This document shows positions 11,156 to 23,537 of a stretch of DNA of 64,000 nucleotides, in pieces. How positions within the stretch are numbered: the first letter of the stretch is position 1; each line of letters starts with the position of its first letter. The notes beneath the pieces are model-generated. The model made no database searches and was not told the origin of the DNA. It was given only the letters and a program-made list of their open reading frames with translations. The position numbers were made by a program, and so were the translations under genes. Where the stretch lies: positions 14,623,559 to 14,687,558 of the forward strand of contig JACBWW010000017.1 of assembly GCA_020086605.1 (NCBI GenBank), in the 5' to 3' direction. This DNA is from Lanius collurio. Its lineage: Eukaryota > Chordata > Aves > Passeriformes > Laniidae.

Positions 11156-13359
11156 GGTAAATCCTTTGTTCTTGTGTTTCACCTATGGTTTTGATTGCTT
11201 ACCAGGTGAATTTTGGATGTTAAACACCTGTATCACAAAGGAAAAAAAGTAAGACAAAACTTAAACTTGAAGTTTTTCGCTGGATTTTAACATGCTTCTT
11301 CCATGCTTACGTTAAGGGGCTTGAAACATTTAGTCTCTGGGCTTTTGGGTTGAGACTGGCTCTGAGAGTGAATACTGAGGTTTGTAATTGGCAAATGTAT
11401 GGACTAAATCCTAGTAATAATAACAAAACAGGAAGATCATCCACAATAGTTAATTGGTAGAAGGATTGGCAGAACTGCGCTATCTGTGATCTTATGCTAA
11501 AACAATTATTTTAAAAGTATTTGGGAGTAAGTCCAAACTTTCATGTGAAGGGATTTTTGTTCTAGAATTTCAATACTTTGATTGTTGGGACTTTCAGTGC
11601 ATGAGACAGCCTGTGCTGCACATTGTGGGCAAATGGAAGAAAAGTGTATTTTTGTATTTATTCTGTCTTAAGTTTTAATTCTTTTAATACATTTATCACT
11701 TTCTGGTCTTGGTTTATTGCACAGATGTAGCAAAAAAAAATATTTTTAGCCATATTACCTGTAAAATACATTACTAAATTAATGATAAAGTAGATATACC
11801 CCAAAGACAAGGTGGCTGAGGAGCTATTTTATTAAAACTAGGTGAAATTGTAGAGAGTGGAGAGATTGAACTTAATTACTCACTTAATGATGTGCAAGGT
11901 TGCACTTCACACAGCTGCTCCAGCTGTTGAGGGTTTAGTTGTGAGCATGGTGCTCGAGGAATGCTGCTCAGGTTTCATGGACCATTAGCCACGGTGGGCA
12001 GCAAGCAGCTGCAGGACCCTGTCTTTAGCAGAAGTGTGTGTATGGCAATGTGTAAGGAAAGGTTATCTTTCCTGAAGGCAGTGATGATATTCCATGTAGG
12101 AGATCCAGCTGGCTTGTTAATGAGAGACTGCAACAAAAGAAAAATTAAAAATTCTTGGAAACAATAACTTTCTGTGTCAACTATATAACCTAAACATATA
12201 ATCTGAATTTCCAGCTCCTTCCCTTGTGCACAGTTCTTTTCCAAAGTCATGCTAGATAGCAAGTCCCTGCATCAAGTGGTACCATTGCATCCTGATGGTC
12301 TCAAAGCCTACCTTTATCCAGTGTCTGCTCTCTATATGTGCTGTCCATTTGGTTTCTCTCAAACTCATATATTTAATGGGGGAAAAAATACAAAAACAGA
12401 GAGCAGTACACTTAAAGGAGAAATCTGTTTCATCTCTGTCTGCCCTGATTTCTCTGTGGCAGGAATTGTTTCTGGCAATCAGCATATCCCTTACTATGCC
12501 AAGTGACAAAGGCCATTTGTGTGAGATGAAATCATTAACAATTGCTTTATTAAAACTGTTAAAAAACAGGTCTGGAGAGAACTTGAAGAGGTAGTTGCAG
12601 TGTGTCCCAGAGCAGTTCAGCTGTAAATAAACATTGGTGAAAATTGAGTTAATCTTCTGCAGGGAGGGTGGTTCCATGACTTTCTTGTGTTACCTCTTCC
12701 CACTAGCTCTATCATTACAAAGATTTTTTTTCTAAAATCTTACCTGCCTGTATTGCTATGCTTTAAGCTCATTAACATTTGTTCTGTCTACAGTGGACCC
12801 TAAGAACAGTTTATTCTCTTCTTCTTCCAGTTTCTCTTAATGTGATCCTACCTGTATGTACTGAACAATGCAAATATTAGCTTTTGCACATATTAAATTG
12901 AATATTCCCTCTCTTATTTAACAAAATTATCAAAATGCTTTGAGCAAGGCAGAATGACCTATTCAATTTTCTGTAATGCCTAATTAAAAAAAAAAAGGTA
13001 AAATGATGCTTCTTGAATTTCTGCTTTGAGAATTTCTTAGCCATTCATTTACCATCCAATTTTAAAAACTTGTCATAATTGCTGTTTGCACAAAATGCAG
13101 TTTCAAAATGAGCACAGCTAATGCTTGGCTGTGGTTGTTGCTATAACTGCAATAAAATACTATTTTTTTTTCCTAACGTAAACAATATAATGATCTTAGC
13201 TTTTCTCATCATATTCCCTTTCCACAACTTCCTCTCTCATCTCCATTAGTGATAATCAAATAAAATAATTATTTGGCCATAGGTATTAAGATACAAAAAA
13301 TACTTCTTGCAAGGTGGCATAAATTCATTCTTACCCAGTGATGGAATCACATAGCCAGT
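11156..13359. other. Intergenic, nothing recognised
   Basis: AT-rich sequence downstream of PIP4K2A. I see no exon-like open frame with flanking splice sites and no clear transposon. Confidence 0.6.
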
Positions 13360-13758
13360 ACACTGCTTAATCTGTTGTTAAGCTTGCCTCTGTATGCCCT
13401 GGAATACCTCAAACTGTCCAGAGGAACAGCTTAGGCAGTCCCACAGCCAGGCAGCTCCACAATAAGCTACTGTAGCTGTGAGCTACTCATCAAAAGCAAG
13501 AGCAGGGAGCAGAAATATAGCTCAGGCTCTGTGCTGTATTCCCAGTCCTGTATTCCTCTCACCCCAGGGACAGGTCTTATCAGGAGGGGAGCCGGAGCCA
13601 AAGAGGGCGTGGGGTTTCTGCGTGGGGTTCTTTATTACCAGGGGGTGGAACCAGGGCAAACAGCCAACCAGATCCTTTTCTAGGAAAGTCTGGGCTATTT
13701 TGAACTTTACCTGCACTTTAGACAAAGGAGTATCTCAGAGTCACATGGAAGGGACATT
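13360..13758 (-). mobile_element. LTR-like interspersed repeat, copy B
   Basis: This is the second copy of the repeat at 4583-4975, in the same orientation. The two agree in block order but have diverged by many substitutions and small indels, so neither insertion is recent. An AATAAA is present on the minus strand at 13,631-13,636, but at a different place from copy A's. No retroviral coding sequence lies beside it. Confidence 0.6.
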
Positions 13759-14974
13759 CTAGATGCTGCTCGAGTAGAAGCCCAGCGGGGCAGACTGCAA
13801 CAACCCAGTGCTCTGAATATTTGTAGGCATTTTTGTTATTGCCCAATTTGCTTTGAGCTTATAAAAAGCTTCTACTTTGTTCCAACTCAATCTGATTCGT
13901 TTGTAGTGACTCATTTTATTTAGCGACGTATGTCCTATTGGAATAAATGGCATTTGTGTAAGAATCTTGTGTTTTGAAGACATTTAGCACTTCCACACAA
14001 ACCTGGGAGGTAATTTAACTCATTGCATTTCTGGTGTTTCACCTTGCCCAAGGCCAAAGCACTCTACCTTCTTTTCCATTTTATGTATTTTTAAGTGGCT
14101 GCATGAAGCTATTTTGTTACAAGAGTATCTCAGTCACTCTAATGTCTAGAGTGCGTGTGTCATACCAGGGCAGAGAGAAGGGCTGGCTCCAGTTGCTGGG
14201 CTGAAAACAAATCTAGTTTGTCTTCTACCACCTCAGGATAACAGGGTCATGTTTGATTCTGGTTAGGAGAAAGTCCTGTGTTCCTGCAATGTGCCTGTTT
14301 ATCCCAGCACCTTGGATTCAAGTGATGTATATGAATCCTTAATGCCAAGTTGGTCTGATTAATTAGTGCCTACTTTAACCAAGCACATAATGCTGAATTG
14401 AACTTTACACTCTGGGTCAGGGCCCTATCTTCCTTCACACTGTGGAATTGCATAACTAAACTAAATATTTTATGCCTTGAAGGGCTTTACTCTTTTCTCT
14501 TTGTTCAGAAGTAAGTCTTAGAAATTTATTTGTACATCAGCTGCACCAAAGACTTTGTATTTAAGGTGTTAAAATATCAAATCGTACTCTGCAATGATGA
14601 TCACCTCTTCATAGGGTAGAATGGAGAGAATCTGCCTTTAGTTAAGCAGTGACATGCATTATGGGCTGCTTAGTACTGCTCTGCTGCTTCAGTCAGCAAA
14701 GATCTGTGTGGAAGGAATTACAGTGTTTGATCTGATAACACTGTAGTGCTCTGGAGCAGAAGTTTGCAAGTTGTGTTTCACATGCCACAAGCTGCAGCAT
14801 CACTGTGCTGGGCTGCTCTTTCACCCCAGGAAGCAGGAGAGCGGGATGGCACTGAGACAGTTGAAAGGGAGAAAGCTGAGTGCATTTGTGGCCTTGAAAC
14901 TGGACCCAGCAGTACAATGGTGCTTTTGGAGGTCCTGGTCTGGAGAGAGAAAAACATGCTTTCTGTACAACACG
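13759..14974. other. Intergenic, nothing recognised
   Basis: No repeat family or exon was recognised up to the CR1 reverse-transcriptase fragment. Confidence 0.55.
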
Positions 14975-15296
14975 GTCACTGGTCACAGCCAGCACAGCTT
15001 CATGAGGTGAAATTCCTGCTTATCAGATGTGATTTCCTGTTGTGACAAGGTGACCCACCTAGCTGATCAAGGGGAGTCAGTTGATGTGATCTTTTTTTGG
15101 ATTTCAGTAAGGCTTTCCATGCTGTCTCTCACAGTGTCCTTCTGCACAAGATATCCAGCTCACAGCTGGATGAACACATCATGTGGTGGGTGAGCAACTG
15201 GCTCACGGGTGAGGCACAAAGGGTCACAGTAAATGGGGTGACATCAGACTGGTGACCTGTCACTAGTAGGGTTCCACAAGTTGCAGTAACAAGGAT
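14975..15296 (+). mobile_element. CR1 LINE fragment, reverse-transcriptase region
   Basis: From 15,100 the + frame reads DFSKAFHAVSHSVLLHKISS, then NWLTGEAQRVTVNGVTSDW. These are CR1 ORF2 reverse-transcriptase motifs (consensus DFSKAFDTVSH and QRVVVNGV). An in-frame TGA lies at 15,253-15,255. A T-run of altered length puts the segment before 15,100 in another frame, where ..DKVTHLADQGESVDVI can be read. The fragment stops at about 15,296, just where the VPQGSVLGP motif should begin. It is a dead internal piece without the CR1 3' end. Confidence 0.9.
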
Positions 15297-15537
15297 TTCA
15301 GGTAAGAGGAGAGCACAAACCAAAAACCTTTCTAAAGCATCAAGGAAGAGACAGTACTTAGGCCAGTAAAGAAATAAAGCTGAGAATGAGAAACAAAATA
15401 CAAAGAAACTACAGAGGACATACTCCCTGGGTTTGGCATTATCTGCATCTGCTCTGGGGTCAGGGAGGACAATCCCATAGGGGAGCAGAGAAAAATGACA
15501 GACCATAAAGATTATAATGCAAAAGGAAAGGCATAAA

Positions 15538-15561
15538 ATGTTGACAACTATGTTGACAACA
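15538..15561 (+). repeat. 12-bp tandem duplication
   Basis: Two adjacent copies of atgttgacaac(t/a) differ only in the last base. Confidence 0.8.
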
Positions 15562-15695
15562 CCATAAAAGCATTTTACAGTAGTTCCCTTCTCACCTGAA
15601 ATAATGGGAGAAGTGCTATGGGGTAAGGTTGGAAGTAGAGCAGTGGAGCAAATCAGAAAGAACTGATCAGCCTAGAAAGCAGACAATAGCAACCC

Positions 15696-15741
15696 TAAAA
15701 CAAACAAACAAACAAACAAACAAAAAAACCCAAAAAAAAAA
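15696..15741 (+). repeat. (CAAA)n microsatellite with A-rich tail
   Basis: About six caaa units are followed by aaaaaaacccaaaaaaaaaa. Confidence 0.9.
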
Positions 15742-18700
15742 CAGAAAGAAACCACCTCACAGCATATTTGAAAGCAAGGCAGTAAAAGCTTCAAGGAAAT
15801 AACCCTGTAAAACATACATAATTAAACTGCTGGACTTTTATCATATGATAGTATGCTAATACAGAAAAGACTGAGCAGGAAGATGGTCACGTGGAACATT
15901 TCCATCATCAAAATAAGCTTTTTCTGTGGCCCAAACCAGTCTGTGGAAACACTGTTTGGCTGGGATATTCTTCTGACAGAAACATTTCCTCAAGCACTGT
16001 GTTGCCTGTATCTCCCACCGTTTTACCTCAGCCTCTTCGTCAGACAGAGTCCCCCAAACACACCTTGTGGCTCCATTCAGAGTACTGAGTTGTCTGGCCT
16101 AACACAATTGTTTTCATGGGCACATTTGGGCAAGGGAGGGCTGATAAAAGGAGCAGGCTTTTCAGATGAGAAGATGGGTGTGAAAACACTGTCATTCTCT
16201 TAAGATCCTCTATGGAGCAGCACTTCCTTCTCAAGTGTTGGAGGTTAGCTTTGAGCCCTCAGTTCAGCCTTTAAATTATCAAGCAGGGCTCTAACTTGCC
16301 CTCCTGAGGAAGGTGCATCATGTGTCTCATCAATTCATTACGTGGTGCTGCAGTGGAAGAGCAGGTCACAACTCATACCCTAGAAGTCACCCAGTCTGAT
16401 AATATCCTTTGCAGTTAAAGGCTCATGTTTTAAATGTATGGTTATTCTGAATAATTAGAATACAAATGTTTTAAAATACAAAATGCTTTTTCAAAAGGGG
16501 GTTCTGTACTTGGAAACATCCAGAGATGACCTGCTGTCATATATCTTCATGTGCTGGTGAACAGGGCTCATTATCCAGACCCTCTCCAAAGGCACAGTGC
16601 CCTACATTACCACTGAGCAACTGTACATTTACTGCCAAGATTATTACTGAAACAGCATTTGTTGGGTTCTTGATGAACATGGCTTCACAGAAGAAGAGAA
16701 AGAAGTTACAGAACTGTTGTTACTAGTCTAATGCCATTACATACTAAAACTTAAAAATAAGCATTTTCAAACAGGTGAGAAACAAAGCAGGTTGCACCCT
16801 GGTAAGGAGTATAGATCTCTAGTTTAGTGCAAGAGGGTGGGAAACATACACAGATACCCAGAAGGTGACGGCTGAAGATGATCTGCAACCAGCATTATCC
16901 TGTTAAATGCTTTACAGATCAAAATTATCATCTTAAATTAATCTGTGCATTATAGGTAGTGTAAAGAATGCAGCTGGGACATAATGGGATCAGAATAACC
17001 GAAGTCAGGGAGCAAATGAGTTGCACAAGCTGTGAGTAGAACAGAAACCCTGCTGAAACCCTGCTCAGAGAGAATTGTGCTTACTGGACCTTGTGGGCAC
17101 CTGGGCAGGTGTAGCTTTTGCAGCCACAGCCCACATAAATACAGAGGCTGTGTCTGTGAGAAAGGAGTGGTTGGAAAAACTTGTGACGTTTCTAAATGTA
17201 CATTCTGTCATTACATAGGGCAACTAAAGAAGAGAGTTCTCATAAGAGAGTTAGGGGACTTGCCAGCTCCTAGAAACTTAATTTCACAGCCAAGCATAAC
17301 CAGAGGGCTGCATTTCACAGTTTCTCTTGAAAATAAAAGGTGGAAAAGTTCAGATAGTTCAAAGAAACGAGGCAAGGATCACATACAAACATATTTCTGG
17401 ACGTTTTCAGGATTTTTGGATTTTTGGGGTTTTGTCTTTCATATCATAGAGATATTTCCATGAAGTCTCAGCTAGGAAATAAGTTTTAGATGTTTACAGC
17501 CAAACTGTTTCTAATTGTAATTGTTGCTTTTTTGCTGAACAAAGTAATTTTAAACAGACCTCCTATGTAGCTTAATGTGGTTTTCAAGCAAGCTGCTCAC
17601 AATAACTGCTTTAGCCACTTCTTGTTTATTCCACAAATCAAAATGTTACCTTCCAAACTAATTCACAGCCTGGAGTGCACTGCTCTGGTTTTTAATCAGA
17701 GTAATAGAAAATGGTCTCATCAGCTTCCTTTGCACTGCCCCCTGTGCAGTCACAATCAGGTCTGGCTTTAGCTATGACTTCCCTATAGCAGAGATTTACC
17801 ATGGTAAAAAGCAAGTTGTACTATATCTGAAGTTCACTCTGTCAAGCACATGTTATTTCTTCAAACCATTATTCACTTTGGAACACATTCAACACATCAA
17901 AAGAAATCCAGAGGCATCTGAAATATTTTCTAACTTACAAATAACTTGAGTTGGAAATTATAACTTTTTCCAAAGCCCAGGAAAGTCTGCATCAAAATTC
18001 AATAGTTATTGAACCAGGTTCTTCAAGCATAAGCTTTTCATCATCCATGACTCACGCAAATTAGTCCCTGTGAAACTAAAAGGTGTTGCTGTTTTAACAG
18101 TGCCAGCATAAACTCGTATTTCCAGTCTTTCTTACCATGGATCTAGATACATCTTGGTAAAAGTGCTTATGTTGTTAGCCCACATCCCAGTATTTCCTTA
18201 GGATGTTTATTGAAGTTATTCTGCTTTGTACCAGCATAAGAAGTATGACTGTTCTTGTACTAAAAGCTTTACAGCATAACTGCAGCTTTAAAAGGAGAGT
18301 CAAACTTCTCACCAAAAGGTTTACTGAGTATGACTATATTGAGTATAATTAGTTAGCAAGACAGATGTTTGAGCAGACCTTCTCCGGAACAGAATCTTCA
18401 GTCCCATTTGCTTAATGCTCCTGTAGTACTTAACAGCCAGCTCAAACATCCTTTCAACTGTCAAATAAATTCCCACAGACCAGATGAGAGCAGAACAAAT
18501 CCAGCTCCAGCACACACACAGAGTATGTGCTAGTTTTCCTACAGTGTAATTAGTACCATGCAGCTTCTCTATGCAACAGGAGAACTCTCTATCCTAACCA
18601 AGGGAAGGAAAAGCAAGTTCACACTGTCTGTGTAAGACCTTCTCAATCCCAAAAGATGCTTAAATACATAATTTAAAACACAAGCATGACCATTTCAACT

Positions 18701-19959
18701 CTAAGTTGACTGAAATGGTGTAGTAAGATGATGCTCTTCAGCTTTAGTTGCTCTGAAACCTTCCATGGGAAGTAAAACACTACAGAAGCTTGGTTTACAG
18801 CCAGACACAAAAGCTTTAATGCAGTGTTTCTTTCACAAATCAATAATATGAGCCAATTTTTCTCAAAACCTTTTCAATACTACTCATTTTTGATTGAGAA
18901 AGAAATACCACAAAATCAACTCAAAATAATTTTATTGCAAAAAAAACCTTGGAGAGCAATTTCAGTCCTAACAATGTACATGTCAGTTTGCACCATTGAA
19001 GAACCTATTCCTTTGATAAGTATCTTATCTGTAATTTAGGCCTTTATCAAGTCATCCCTCCTCCAAGTTGCAATCCAGCAAGATTCCGAAGAACCTGCCC
19101 AGATGTTCTGCTGATTTTCCTGCTGTCTTGCTCTGGTGAAGATGGAAAGAGTACCAGCAGACTAATAATTACAGTTGCATTTATGAAAATAAGTTGGAAC
19201 AAAAATCTCAACAATTGTAGGCATAAAACTCTTTCACTCACCAACTTTCATCATGCAAATGAACAAAGTATGTGGGAGGTGAGCAGAAGAGAGATGAAGG
19301 GTGACAGCTGTTAATGTACTTGGATGTCATACACCAGTGGATGTTGTTAAAGAGCAGAATGGTGTCAATTCCCATTTTTGCAGCTATGGCACACCCCTTT
19401 ATTCATGCAACACATGATACACAATTATCCTCCAGAGGTCATAGAAGTCAGCTATCCCTTTCATCTCATTCACATCAATTAGAAAAATATGCCAAGGTTC
19501 ATTGAGATTGATTTTTTTTTTTTTTACTTTTTATGGCAGTTAAGGGACTAATCCTTGACTCCAGAAGTTCACAGCTTACTATCATGTCTGCAGGGCGAGG
19601 GTGGAGGCTGCAAACAGGGGGAAATATGCAGCTGTTGGGATAACAAAGTTAAAGAAATAGATACTTTTGGTGGATGTGCCAAGGAAATGTTATTAAAGAT
19701 ACCCTGGAAGTCGCTCTAGAGAGATACAATAAGAGCAAAGAAAAAGGGTGTTCATGGCCTGACTTGATTTTGAGGCAGCAATTTCACCACCCACAATCAG
19801 CTGTTTGTAGGGCAGAAGAACCAATTGTGCTCGTTCTGGGACAGCTACCAGCTATTGTGCCCAAAAAATCCATCTGCAGCAACAGTATTAGCTGTGCATA
19901 TTTCCCAACGTGGTGACATTCCTTCTGCCCTCTGGCTTTTGTTCAGGCTTCAGCCTTGT
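15742..19959. other. Intergenic, nothing recognised
   Basis: About 4.2 kb with no clear repeat family or splice-flanked exon. One open frame (17,032-17,463) is cysteine-rich at its start but has no recognisable homology. A T-run lies at about 19,511-19,525. Confidence 0.5.
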
Positions 19960-20513
19960 GACCAGTGCAAATCTATCTGCACCAATGCAACACACAGGAG
20001 CAGCTGGAAGCCATTGTGCAGCAGGAAAACTGTGACATATTTGCAATGACAGATATGATGGGATGGCTCACACAACTGGAGAGCTGCAATGGAGGGGTAT
20101 AAACTCTTCAGGAAGAATATGCAAGGAAGGAGAGAAAGTGGGGAAGCCCTATATATTAGGGGCAGTTTGGGTTTTCTGGAGCTTAATGATGGTACCACTG
20201 GCATTGTCTTTATTATTAAGAACCTGGCAGGTATCATGATAGGGTCTGTTGCAGACTTCCCAACCAGGCTAAAGACAAAAAATTCTATAAACAACTGGGA
20301 CAAGTCCTGCAGTTGCTAGTCATGGTTCTCCTGAGGTACTTCAACTTAAAATGTGGGTGTTGGTCTCTATTCCCAAGTAATAAGTGATACTACAAGAGGA
20401 AATGGCCTGAAGTTGCACCAGGGGCAGTTTACATATTGGCTAATAGGAAGAAAATCTTCACCAAGAGGGTTATCAAGCACTGGAACAGGCTGCCCAGGGC
20501 AGTGATGGAGTCC
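19960..20513 (+). mobile_element. CR1 LINE, endonuclease piece joined to 3' region (left part of a split copy)
   Basis: The sequence shows degraded CR1 ORF2 endonuclease motifs: QLEAIVQQENCDIFAMTD (consensus ..IVQQENYDIVAITE), then EGYKLFRKNMQGRRESG and EALYIR (consensus DGYKLFRRDRQGRRGGGVALYVRE). After about 20,340 it jumps to the CR1 3' region: cccaagtaataagtgat, ggaaatggcctgaagttg, tggaacaggctgcccagg. The whole reverse-transcriptase domain is missing between them, so this is an internally deleted copy. It breaks off at gtgatggagtcc, within the CR1 tail. Confidence 0.85.
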
Positions 20514-21438
20514 TGTGACAAGCCACCACAGAAGGTGAGGGTACCCAGGTTCTTGTTAATAGATCCCTTGGGGCAGATTAGGATGAAACGACCCTGAGTG
20601 ATCTGTGTGAACATGCATATGTAGGCTTTGTTGTAGAACAGTTTGGTTGCAAAAGAAAGCAAGCGTGTAGCCATTTTGGTTATTATTTTCTATAGTAATA
20701 TAACAACATAAAAGCATTGCAATATGAAAGTGCAACAACATCCAAGGACATCCACAAGGGAAAAGAAGGAGACAAGAGACAAGAGTGTGAAGCACAAAAT
20801 AAAGAAAGATAGAGACATAGGAATAGAGTGAAGATCTCACCGCCCACAGGCCCCCACGACAAGATTTGGCTGCCTGTAGTCTTGGTCACAGAGTAGATCC
20901 ATCAGGTGGAGGAGGAAGTCCTGAAGAAGTGGTGGGGGGAAATCTCTAGAACACACCATCTGTTGGGATTATATCCACTCAGGTTCAGGTGGGAGTTCCC
21001 AGGCACCTCCTCCAGGGTGGGGAGCTTGATGCAAAAGTGTTGATCATGGGATGCTTGGGAGTCCTTGACACCTTCTAAGACAGCAGAGCTGCCCATTGCA
21101 TCAGCGGCCATTGAGTCTGTATGGCCCTCAGCAGAGATGAACACGCTCAGGCCACAGCCAGTGTCCCAGTACTTCCCCGGGGGCAGGAAGGGGCAGCCCC
21201 ACAGCCCAGAGGTTTGAGCAAAGGAAGACAATTTAGCATGAGGAGAGGCACAGTCTGTCTCCACAGATTGTCTCCTATCTCACTCATAGCCCTCAATCTT
21301 TCACCCTCTGTCTCATCAGATCAGAGGTGTAGCTATTACATGCCCAAAAGCTCACCTCCATCTCAACAAAGTGCCCCTACACACTTCACAAATGTGAGAA
21401 TGTTTTGAGCCATTAAACAGTTCAGTCTTCTACTACTC
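20514..21438. mobile_element. Unidentified ~925-bp insertion splitting a CR1 copy
   Basis: CR1 sequence stops at ...gtgatggagtc and resumes at ccatccctgggggcattt, which are adjacent in the CR1 consensus (..gtggtggagtcaccatccctgg..). The intervening DNA is not CR1. It begins tgtgacaagcc and has no long frame. I see no clear target-site duplication or LTR ends. It may be an LTR remnant or a nonautonomous element. Confidence 0.5.
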
Positions 21439-21584
21439 CCCATCCCTGGGGGCATTTAAAAGACATGTAGATGTGGCACTTAGGGATATGGTTTAGTGGT
21501 GGACTTAGAAGTGCTGGGTTAATGGTTGGAGCCAATGATCTAAAAGGCCTTTTCCAGCCTAAACGATTCTATGATTTCGTGATT
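21439..21584 (+). mobile_element. CR1 LINE 3' end (right part of the split copy)
   Basis: This is the canonical CR1 tail: catttaaaagacatgtagat, tagtggtggacttagaagtg, ccaatgatctaaaaggcctt, aaacgattctatgatttcgt. It carries on exactly where the fragment ending at 20,513 stops. Confidence 0.92.
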
Positions 21585-22389
21585 TTCTTCATTGTTTTTT
21601 AGGAGTCCATCCTCAGATCCCCTCCTGTCCTGTGCTGGGCAGCTTTCCCTTGCTTCTTCTCCAAGATACTTTCTATGCAATATGTGTATTTCTACATATA
21701 CAGCAACATTCTGGGTATATAGAAGCAGTTGGAGGACTGCATGGGGTCCAAGTAGTTCTTTGGCATGTAAGTTGTAGTGTAATGCTCAAAACCATAAATA
21801 CACATGCAGAAAAGGGAACAATTTTGGATGTGTAAAGTTAACAATTTCTTTTCAAGCTTCCTTTTTGTATTACTAGGCTTGACTGTAAAACAGTTGAATT
21901 AGACCCTCCTGTGCCATTTTAGGTTATCACTTCATCAAGAGAGAAATCCTCTTAAAATTAAAAATAGCCTCCACGTTCAAGACTAGGAAGCAAAATTATT
22001 TCCAATGAGATTAAAAAAAAAGAAAAAAAAATCCATTCTTCAGCTGATTCATTGAAACAGGCAAAGAACATTTTGCTTTCTTGGATGCACACCTGTACCT
22101 GTTTCCCCAAAATACTTCATCTCCAGAAGCTCCACATTCTCCACTCCATCACGCCTCATACACAGCTTATGGGAAGACAATTCAAAGCCTAATGAAAAAA
22201 AACCTACTTTTTAAATTTTTTTTTCCCTGGTGTTACACAGTCCTCTTAAAGGAACAAGAAACCAAGACAAGGTTGAAGTCTCCCTGATTGTCATAAGGCA
22301 CTGACCGGCTCTGCCCAGATTTTCCCAAACAAGACCCCTTTTCCAGCTACTTGTCATTTGGAAATGAAATGCATTTCCTGAAGTTTTTG

Positions 22390-22660
22390 TCCAGATCAGC
22401 TGTGATAGGGTCGAGGGTGATGGCTTTAATCTAAAGAGGGGACATTTGGATTAGGAATAAAAAATAATTTTTTACAAGGAAGGAGGTGAATGTGTTGTCC
22501 AGAGAAGTTGAGGGTGCCCCACCCCTGGAAATGGTCAAAGCCAGGTCAGAGGGGCCTCTGAGCAGCCTGGTCTAGTGAAAGGTGACTCTGCCCAAAGCAG
22601 CAGGGTTGGGCTGGCTGGTCTTCAAAGGTCCCTTCCAAGCCAACCCCACCTGTGATTCTG
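22390..22660 (+). mobile_element. CR1 LINE 3' end, second subfamily
   Basis: Motifs in order are gggtgatggctttaatct, cccctggaaatggtcaaag, gagcagcctggtctagtgaa, tcaaaggtcccttccaag and tgtgattctgact. This is the CR1 3' segment, 5'-truncated as usual, and a different subfamily from the copy at 21,439. Confidence 0.92.
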
Positions 22661-23133
22661 ACTGCACATTTACACACCATGGGTCAGACACCACCTGGAA
22701 GCTTCAGATGTGCCATTAACAGACTGCACAACTGTTAACATTAACAATGCACAACTGATTCACACATCCACAGTAAGCCCGAAATACAGCTGAGTGCTAA
22801 ATTTATTGCACATTTACAGTAAATCCAACACTTCCCAGAAGCTTCAGGCTCACTGCACAGGCTAAGCCCAGTAGAAGTGCAGCAGTTTCTGTCAGGGCAT
22901 GGCACAGCACAGCCACCTTCACTGGTTAAAGTGAACGCGGCACGGCCACTGCGTCGCTGCTGGTGCTGGGCCTGCGAGACACAAGGACACCAACCCCTGT
23001 TCCACAGCATAACATGAACCAAATCCAGGAAATACATGTGATATAAAGCAAATCCACTCCTCTAGATGCTGTACAGGAAGCTGCATCGACTGAAATCACT
23101 TACCCCTTGGAGCTGCAGTTTCACTGGAAGCAG

Positions 23134-23400
23134 CAAAGAATCATAGAATGTGCTGAGCTGGAAGGGATCCACCAGGATCATCGAGTTCAACTCCTGGCCC
23201 TGCACAGAACCATCCCCAAGAGTCACACCTTGTGCCTGAGAATATTGTCCAAATGTTTCTTTGAACTCTGTCAGGCTCGGTGCTGTGACCACTTCCCTGG
23301 GGATCTGTTCCAGTGCCCAACCACCCTCCAGTGAAAGAACCTTTCCATGATATCCAGCCTAAATCCCCTGACACACCTTCATGTCATTAATCCTTGAGTT
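23134..23400 (-). mobile_element. CR1 LINE 3' end, minus strand
   Basis: On + it reads aatcatagaatg, gagctggaagggatcca, atcatcgagttcaactcctg, cctgcacagaaccatcccc. Reverse-complemented this is the CR1 tail gttgaactcgatgatcctgg...cattctatgatt. It belongs to the same subfamily as the copy at 5240-5550. Confidence 0.92.
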
Positions 23401-23489
23401 AAAGTCCACTGACCTTCATGATGCTTCTGTTGGTGTTCTGACTGCCTTTCCAGGGGAAAGATTCTTGCTGGCTGGCATAAAACCATTAG

Positions 23490-23537
23490 CATTGTGTACA
23501 GTTGTTGAATCAACATTATGTACAGTTGTTTAATTAC
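23490..23537 (+). repeat. Imperfect 24-bp tandem duplication
   Basis: The two units share catt.tgtacagttgtt and differ at several positions. Each is 24 bp. Confidence 0.75.

Noticed and set aside
17032..17463. 143-codon frame with a cysteine-rich, EGF-like start
   Set aside because: The Cys spacing does not complete an EGF or zinc-finger module, and no splice sites frame it. Likely chance.
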